This document shows positions 57,240 through 64,000 of a DNA stretch of 64,000 nucleotides, piece by piece (within the stretch, counting starts at the first letter, position 1; each line of letters opens with the position of its first letter). The translations under genes were made by a program, and so were the position numbers. The notes beneath the pieces were generated by a model, which worked only from the letters and a program-made list of their open reading frames with translations, ran no database searches and had not been told where the DNA came from. This stretch comes from Nereocystis luetkeana (taxonomy: Eukaryota; Sar; Phaeophyceae; Laminariales; Laminariaceae). The stretch is from contig JARUPZ010000013.1 in the NCBI GenBank assembly GCA_031213475.1, forward strand, positions 1,646,231-1,710,230, given 5' to 3'.

Positions 57240-59500
57240 GATCTCCCATGGTGGGATGTCTCATTGGACATCCCATGGTCCATGGAAGACCATCCTTGAC
57301 ACCCGTGGGAGACCCGTTAGAGACCCATGGGAGATTCGTTGGAGACCTTTGTTGGGAGACCCATGAAAAATGACTGTAAATGTTGCAGCAGCGTGAGCCC
57401 TTGGGCAACTCTCGAGACTAGTCTCACCTTGTTGCTGTCTTGAGCTCGCCACGGAGGGATTCCCAGATGGCCAAATGATCACTGTTTCCCAGTAATGCAG
57501 TCGTTTCAACGGGAAACCTGCGATCAGCGAGGAACCAAACGCGTTGCGGGCGGAGCTCATGCACGGCCAATGGGCACGTGCTAGTGGGCAATTAGTTTGA
57601 CAACTGGGCAGGTTGTTTGATTTTGATCGTTCACTTTCGGGTGGCATTTAGTATACACCGTGCTTCGGGCTTGCACGCTTCGTCGCAAAAATGATTTTTC
57701 GCACAGAACCGAAGCCGTTCCTCGCCGGGGACCCTCCTCCCTTCCCCTAAATGTTTCGACGGGAGCTTCCAAATGTTTTGTCTCTACAGCTAGATCCCCG
57801 CCCATACAGATAGACCCTCTGCGTGGCACTGGTCCGGACAAATCGGCAAGCATCTCAGTCAACCCTGGCACCATCGCGTCGCAACATAGAGTAAATGGGA
57901 GATCGATGAGAGACCTACCTGTGTGTGGGTCAGAACGATAAACTGTAAACCCATTCAGCATGTGGGATAGTCATGGTCGGGACCCATGGCAGCCCCCGGA
58001 GCAGAACCATGGGCCAGCACTCTAAACACATGAGAGCACTGGCCCCTTAGAGATGGGGGACCCATGGGCCGGCACTCTAAACCTACAGAAGTTCCATGCG
58101 TTGGCACACTCATGGAAGTGGCATTGAAATCCCACGGGCCATCACTCTGATCCCATGGGAGACCCGTGGAAATCCCATGGGCGATCCCTCAGTCAGCACC
58201 GTACACTGTGACATCATGGGAGATCCGTGGGTCATCGACCTGCGGGAGACCCATGGCTTACTCATGGGTCAGCACTATGAACTGAGGAACCAATGAAAGC
58301 ACTATGATCCCCTTAGAGACCCGCAGCAGTATCTTGGGAGGCCCATGGGCCGTGATGGGAGACCCGACCCAGACCATGGGCCATGGGAGACTCGTGGCAG
58401 ACCCATGGGTCATGAGAGACCCATGGGCGACCAATGGGCGACCCATGGGCGACCCATGGGCGACCTATGGACCAGCACTACAGTACAAACCTATGGAAGT
58501 CCCACAAGTTACCCATGGATTTGCCATGAAGTCCAGGAGCCCCATGGGCCAACACTATGATCCCATGGGAGACCCATGGGCGACCCAATCGTCAGTACTA
58601 TACTTCGTACCACTGGTATAACACAGTAGTCTCGTGCGTTAGCCGAGGGTTAGCCATGGGGCTCCCATGGGCTAACAATATGTCCTGTGGGGACTAATGC
58701 GAGACCCAAAGGAAACCCACAGTCTACCCATGGGCGATCGTTATAAACCAATGGGAGACCGATTAACGATCCATGCACGACGCATCGACCCCTGCACAGG
58801 CACGATAAACCTACTGGAATCCCACGAGTTCCCCATGGGTTGGCCATGGACATCCTACGGGAGATCCATGGGCCAACGCTATATCCCCATGGGGGCTCCT
58901 GCAAGACCCATGGGAGACCCAACCCAGGCCCGTCTACCCGTGGACCAGTACCATGAGCCCATTGGATTTCCATGTGAAATCCAACGGCGACCGAGAATCA
59001 TTGGCCATTCATGACCCTTCACTCTCAACCTAGTTCCGTGGGTCACCCATAGGTCACCCGTGGAAGTCCAATGGGAGTACCGTCGAGCAACACTACATAC
59101 ATTGCCTCACGTATCAGAGATAAATGGGAGACCCATGGGAGACCTATATGATGTGGGGGGACTACAGGAGACACGTAGGGAACCCATGTGCCGGCACTAT
59201 GAAAACTTACGGGAGCCCCATGGACGTCTCATGGAAGTCCCATGGGTTGTTTACGTACGGCGTACTCATGGACGTCCCACGGGAGTCCCATGCGCCAACA
59301 CTGCCATGATCCCACGGGACGCTCACGGGAGTCCTATAGAATTCCATTGAGCCCCCACGGGTAGGCACTATAAACTCACGGGAAACCCATGGGCGATCCA
59401 TGGGACTCCTATTGTTTCGCATGCCGTCACACTGCTCCTGTGGGACTCCCATAGGACTCTCGTGGGTGTCCCGTTGATCTCCCACGGGACTTTCACGGGA
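57240..59500. repeat. CCCATGGG palindrome-rich domain
   Basis: About 34 CCATGG words by eye in 2.2 kb, mostly as GACCCATGGGAGACC or CCCATGGGCGACC, plus GGGAGACC/GGGAGTCC spacers. Dense parts are 57240-57370 and 57970-59470. A less repetitive stretch (57380-57960) holds a 126-residue minus-strand ORF (57581-57961) of unknown family. The 'MGDPWETHG'-type frames reflect the repeat. Confidence 0.85.
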
Positions 59501-59875
59501 CTTTCATGGCGCTCGTTCTAGGCTCGCAGAAGTATCGATAAAAAGCAAGTACGATCAGAATGTAAAATGTATCCGTCGACTAATCTTCCCGTGAGCTGGT
59601 GGTCGGGCGTGGGTGGTCGGGCGTGAACTCGGCGGTACAAACGTATATACAGTCACGGACGGACCTGTAAAGTAGCAGGATGGGGCATCACGTATTCCCC
59701 TTCAGACCTGTCCACCGACGTTGCAAGAGTTACGTGTAGAGTAGGACTGTTTTTGCGGTGATGTAAGCAGTGTACAGGAGCTGAAGGTTAAACTGGCGCA
59801 CGACACGAGAAAGTGGAAGTGTGGTGAGCTTAAGCTTTATTTTTTACCCATCCACCGGAGGATAAAAAAAAAGGA
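59501..59875. other. intergenic, nothing recognised
   Basis: Unique-looking sequence between two CCATGG-rich domains. A purine run lies at 59862-59878. Confidence 0.35.
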
Positions 59876-59879
59876 TGGG

Positions 59880-60215
59880 AACTCCCACGGCAGCATCAAG
59901 GGGGGCATGGAAGCACCACACAATGGCGTTTCCCTGGCGCCGCCATGGCAATCCCGTGATTAGATTCATAGAAGCGCCGTGCCTCCATGGCTGCCCCATG
60001 GCTCTTCCGTGGAATCATGCTGCTTGCATTGTGCCTTTCATGGAAATCCCATGGTACTAACAGTCCTATCGTGCTTCCAGTATGCTCCAATGGTGATTCC
60101 GTGCGCTTCCAAGGGACTTTCGTGATGTTTTTGTGGGCCCTCGTAGAATTCCGTGGTACTTCCCACCAAGCCCACGACTTCCACGGTGCCTCCATCGTCT
60201 TTCCATGGGGCTTGA
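59880..60215. repeat. second CCATGG-rich segment, smaller
   Basis: At least five CCATGG words plus CCGTGG/TCGTGG variants, spaced 10-40 nt. Its spacers (GCTTCC, GGTACT) differ from those of the larger domain. Confidence 0.6.
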
Positions 60216-60660
60216 ACTCCGTACATGAAATGACCAAGAATGCCCCGCCGAAGTCCTCAACTAAAAACCTAAACTAAAGGTTCGTCGGAGCACGTTTCAA
60301 AGTACACCCCTGCTGGCCGCGACTTGATACTTCTCTCGGGTTGGTATTTAGTACCAGGTATCGAAGAACTTTCTCCGGATGTTCCTCCTCTTTTTCCCCT
60401 AGAAAAAACAAAAACGGGAAGAACAGGAAATCAATAATAAAAATAAGTGGAATTTTAACAGACGGCAAAATATCAGGAACGGCTTATAACATTCCAAATA
60501 TTTGGGAGGAGGGGCGGCGGGGTGGAAATCTGGAAACGAAAAGCAACTAGAGTCCTTCGATATTAACGGGCCTTAGTACATACACTGCCGGGCAAAAAAA
60601 GTTATCTAGCGATAATCCCAACCCGTTTGACATGAAAACAGGAGTGCAGCGCCAAAGGCA
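60216..60660. other. intergenic, nothing recognised
   Basis: AT-rich, short frames only; one TACCAGGTA at about 60352. Confidence 0.35.
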
Positions 60661-60737
60661 GTGCCGTAATGGGGACAAACCACTCAAAAATTGAGAGGTT
60701 TGTTCCCAAACCGGGACTGCAGTTCTAAAAAGGGTTG
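60661..60737 (+). mobile_element. foldback MITE family A, left arm truncated
   Basis: The right arm 'CCGGGACTGCAGTTCTAAAA' is complete; the left arm keeps only 'GGGGACAAACCACTCAA'. Confidence 0.75.
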
Positions 60738-61154
60738 ACTCACCTCCTTCAAGGGCAGGCGACAGCGACCTAAATTTTGAGAATTTTGGTCTTACATACT
60801 GTACTTGGCAACCTTCTCGTACGAACAGAGCACGCCTCTTGACAGATGATCGATTCCCACTTCGCGGTCTACCGGGAGATATTTTTGGGGAAGACACCTG
60901 ATGTCCTGGTCCTTGAATGTATGATCTACAGTAGCCCACGTTGCCGGGGGGTGAGCCGTATAGCCTGCCTGCTTTACGTAAAACATGCTTCCCGAGTTGG
61001 ATCTATCTGCACTGTACGTACGAAGATCTTGCACCTCATTTAATATTATCAGATGGTAGGTTGGGGTGTATTTGCCTGACGCGCAAAATAGTGTGAGCGC
61101 GCAGCAGCAGCAGGAGGAGTAAGGGACCACATCGCTCGCGTCCATGTAGTAGGG

Positions 61155-61244
61155 ATTCCTTTACTGACGTCCCTAGTTGGGGACAAACCAGTCAAATTCT
61201 GAGTAGAGTGTCCCCAGAACGGGACTGCGGTCCTAAAAGGGTTA
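61155..61244 (+). mobile_element. foldback MITE family A, diverged left arm
   Basis: 'TTGGGGACAAACCAGTCAAA' on the left, 'CCAGAACGGGACTGCGGTCC' on the right, ending AAAAGGGTTAA. Confidence 0.75.
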
Positions 61245-61451
61245 AAAAGACACGCTAGATACACGAGGCACGTACGTACGCAAAAAAATGTTCGAACCAA
61301 CAGAGCAGTGGTCGATGCTGTATGTCGATCGTCCTGTAGAATGCTCGTGGGCATATGTTACCCCTCGACTTCCACAAAGAATTACACGCCAGTGCGGCTT
61401 ACGTTAAGGCATATCTAGACTCACTACGACGCATAACTAATACCAAGAATA

Positions 61452-61548
61452 TTAACCCTTTTAGAACCGCAGTCTCGTTTTGGGGGCAAACCACTCAAAT
61501 TTCAAGTAGTTTGTCCCCAAAACGGGACTGCGGTTCTAAAGGAGTTAA
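61452..61548 (+). mobile_element. foldback MITE family A, complete with TTAA at both ends
   Basis: Begins TTAACCCTTTTAGAACCGCA and ends 'TGCGGTTCTAAAGGAGTTAA'. The arms pair almost throughout around CAAATTTCAAG. The flanking TTAA suggests a TTAA target site. Confidence 0.85.
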
Positions 61549-61582
61549 GCGGTCACGGTCCCGCCTTGAAGAACCGGTAAAA

Positions 61583-61879
61583 CTAAAACATTGGAAAGTG
61601 GCTTGTTTCTTTAATCATTGTTAAAAATTCAGCTGAGGGAGTGAGGTCTTCGTCGACACTCGTTTCTACAAGCTGCGAGTGGTACTTGCATTTGTCAGGG
61701 CAAGCACGTGCCCAAAACAAATCCATTGGATGGATCGACCCCACCATCATTTTTTGTTCCATTCCAGCCCCAATCGACAGCATACAGGCCGCACAATCAC
61801 GCCTCTCCAGCATCAACTTCGGGTCTTCTGCCTCCAAACGAAGGCACAAGAACTGGATGATTACACGCCTCCTCATCAA
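61583..61879 (-). CDS. unrecognised small ORF
   Basis: 98 residues with natural-looking composition ('RDCAACMLSIGAGMEQKMMV', 'MDLFWARACPDKCKYHSQLV'), ATG start, ending before a MITE. No family recognised and no splice partner found; low support. Confidence 0.2.
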   Translation of the reverse strand: MMRRRVIIQFLCLRLEAEDPKLMLERRDCAACMLSIGAGMEQKMMVGSIHPMDLFWARACPDKCKYHSQLVETSVDEDLTPSAEFLTMIKETSHFPMF

Positions 61880-61889
61880 TTACGATGAT

Positions 61890-63470
61890 GTATACCTTCG
61901 AAATTCCACGCGAAGGCATAAAACCCGCACAGGCACGCCTCCCTTAAGGCGACCTCAAAGCGACGGCAGAAAACCTGCACCATTGCGACCCCCCCTCCGG
62001 CGACCCTCACTTCCGTCCCATACAAACTCCAAACGGCTGCTGTACTCAAACAAAGACTAAACCTGGCCCACACCCACTGCTTCGTTTCGACAAAAAAAAA
62101 GTTCTCCACCCCTTCACCCACCACACCGCACACCGCAAAACACGCTGCGCAATCACCCCCTCCCACCCTGGAACACCCCTCTCCCATTCGAACTCCAACC
62201 AAAGAGGTAAAAGAACATGGCCTTCCCCCCCCTTCCCCCTCCCGACCACACTGAATTGTAACTCCAAAGAAGGCAAAAAAAAAACACACAGCACAGCCTA
62301 GCTACCTCCCCTAGAGCTTTTCTTGATCATTTCACTCTACTCTGCTCCACGAATCAGAAACGAGAAAAGAAGAAAACACACAGACACGTGACACCAGGGA
62401 ATCATACCACCACCAAAAATACTCAAGCACCAACCAGTCTGGTCGACGAACATGGGGCAAGTTGGGGAGCTATGGCCGCGTGAATCCAGACCCCCCCCCC
62501 CCCCCCCCTCCCTTATATTTACGATCACATCCTACCACTATGTTCCGAAACGTAACGACCGTTCAAATGAAAATATTTGATCCAAACGATTCTTACATAT
62601 CGGGCCAAAGTGGCATTATCGTATTTTAGGATAAAAATCTCCGAACATTCGGGACAAGAGCGGAGACGTTGATGTACCAGGTAGGTATCAGTTTTAGGTG
62701 AAGTCTCCAAACGTGGGTGAGCCGTGACCTCTAAATATCCCGAGCTTGTTGAACGCTTTTCGCTCTTCGCCGACCACGCTCTCCAGCGGAATCTTCAAAG
62801 CCTGCTCGGCGGAAGGAACACGGAGGGGGGAAAAAACAGCAGACACCGGAGAAAAGAAAGAAAAAAAACGACGACGACGATGACGATGACGATGACGACG
62901 ACGACAGAAAAGAGTCGGTGAGCAACAACAAAAAACTGCCACCACTCTGTCCCGAAATATAGTCACCTTTAGGTGAATAAATAATTACCAGGTAGTGTCG
63001 AACCGATGCCTATATAATGGGACATAGTGGTACTGTGGAGGGCCACAGTATTCCGAAGACACGATGTACGCACCATGCTTTTGGTTTTGGCTACCACGTC
63101 CTCTCCCCGAAATCTCCCCGAATTCAGAAAGTAAATAAATCAAACCGTTAGTTTCAATTTCGGAGAATAAATAATTGCCTCTCTTTCCAGTACGATTTTA
63201 ACTAAATAATCAATTTGTACGTGTGGAGAAATATTTTATGACAAATGCGGGATAATTTGTCATTATTATGCTCACCACTCATCTTCCAGTTTATTCAGTT
63301 GTTCTCATGTCTTGTTGTTGTTGTCTATTTTTCTAAAGGCTGTTTGTTCCCCCGGCACGGTCACCTCGAAAAAAAAAAATCAAAACAGAAAATATGACGC
63401 GGATGCTTGATGTGGGGGGCGTTTGGACCATGAAGAACAACCACAACAACAACGACAACAAAATCCCACG
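61890..63470. other. intergenic with homopolymer and trinucleotide runs
   Basis: C-run at about 62492-62510 and a GACGACGAT run at about 62868-62905. No supported gene. Confidence 0.4.
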
Positions 63471-63479
63471 ACGGAAACA

Positions 63480-63900
63480 ACGAGACTCGTTCTTTGAGGG
63501 TCAATCAGGGTCAAAGCGGATGTCGAAAAACAATGAAGAATTAAAACACGTGAAAAACAAGAGAAAAAAAAAAAAAAAAAAAAAGAGTCTCGTAACGTCA
63601 ATCATGGTTGTGAACGGACATCGAACAACGAATACGAACGCAGAGTTAGGGATACTCAAAGGTCGACGTTATCACGGACATCGAAAAGAAAATGTTCGTA
63701 CGATTGCACAAATAATGGAACTGTTGTGAAGGCTCCCCATCCCTACACTGGACGTCGAGAAAAAAAAAAAAAAAAAAAAAGATAGATCGGACATCGGAAA
63801 ACAAAATGCGCCAACAAAGATAGATCGGACATCGGAAAAAAATGCGACAAATAACGTCAGGGTTACAACACAACATACATCGAAAAACGATCTCGACGGC
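63480..63900. repeat. GGACATCGAAAA degenerate repeat array with A-runs
   Basis: About seven copies of GGACATCG or close variants (for example near 63520, 63618, 63680, 63750, 63790, 63828, 63880), each followed by A-rich sequence. Two neighbours share 'GATAGATCGGACATCGGAAA' (about 63780 and 63820). Confidence 0.65.
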
Positions 63901-64000
63901 GAAAACAACGACGCCTGTACCGAAATACAGGAACGGTTTGTCCTCCATGTTTATGTATAAACATGTCTTATATTGCCGTTCAAAGGGGCATGACACGTAG

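Noticed and set aside
57240..59500. Possible CRISPR-like or protein-coding reading of the CCATGG array
   Set aside because: Spacing is irregular, there are no constant-length spacers or cas genes, the genome is eukaryotic, and the frames only mirror the repeat.

Overview
The window looks like nuclear DNA of a stramenopile, most probably a brown alga of the Ectocarpus type. The reasons are: genes split by GT-AG introns; exons padded with long Gly, Ala, Pro, Glu and Ser runs; ankyrin-type proteins built on the 27-residue 'GHLxVLQWARANGCPWD' unit that is abundant in brown algae; and intergenic DNA packed with short non-autonomous elements. The taxon is inference; no rRNA, organelle gene or other marker fixes it.

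Layout. 1-3.9 kb: repeats only. 3.9-7.2 kb: last three exons of an unrecognised single-pass membrane protein (plus strand). 7.3-15.7 kb: foldback elements, SINEs, microsatellites, a possible lone exon near 9.7 kb and some unrecognised ORFs. 15.7-25.1 kb: the main gene, eight plus-strand exons whose splice phases agree throughout, encoding about 1,507 residues. It carries a split SET domain with a MYND zinc finger (SMYD-like), a TPR segment and a C-terminal prolyl-4-hydroxylase-type 2-oxoglutarate/Fe(II) dioxygenase. 25.1-35.6 kb: tandem repeats, SINEs, telomere-like tracts and minisatellites. 35.7-37.3 kb (minus) and 51.7-53.3 kb (plus): two intact single-exon ankyrin-repeat paralogues, part of an inverted segmental duplication; the first has a 0.48-kb hairpin just upstream. 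39-50 kb: inverted and tandem repeat arrays and two more SINEs. 53.9-55.3 kb: a decayed LINE reverse transcriptase. 55.3-64 kb: further foldback elements, a 2.2-kb CCATGG-rich palindromic domain and simple repeats.

Only three genes and one retroelement relic are well supported. They do not form a pathway. The most notable signals are the methyltransferase-dioxygenase fusion with a degenerate SET core, the large hairpin beside an ankyrin gene, and two short palindromic words (TATTAATA and TACCWGGTA) far more frequent than chance. For TATTAATA, three filled/empty-site comparisons inside the window suggest a recurrent 6-bp insertion at TA. All counts were made by eye and exon boundaries are predictions from splice signals and phase.
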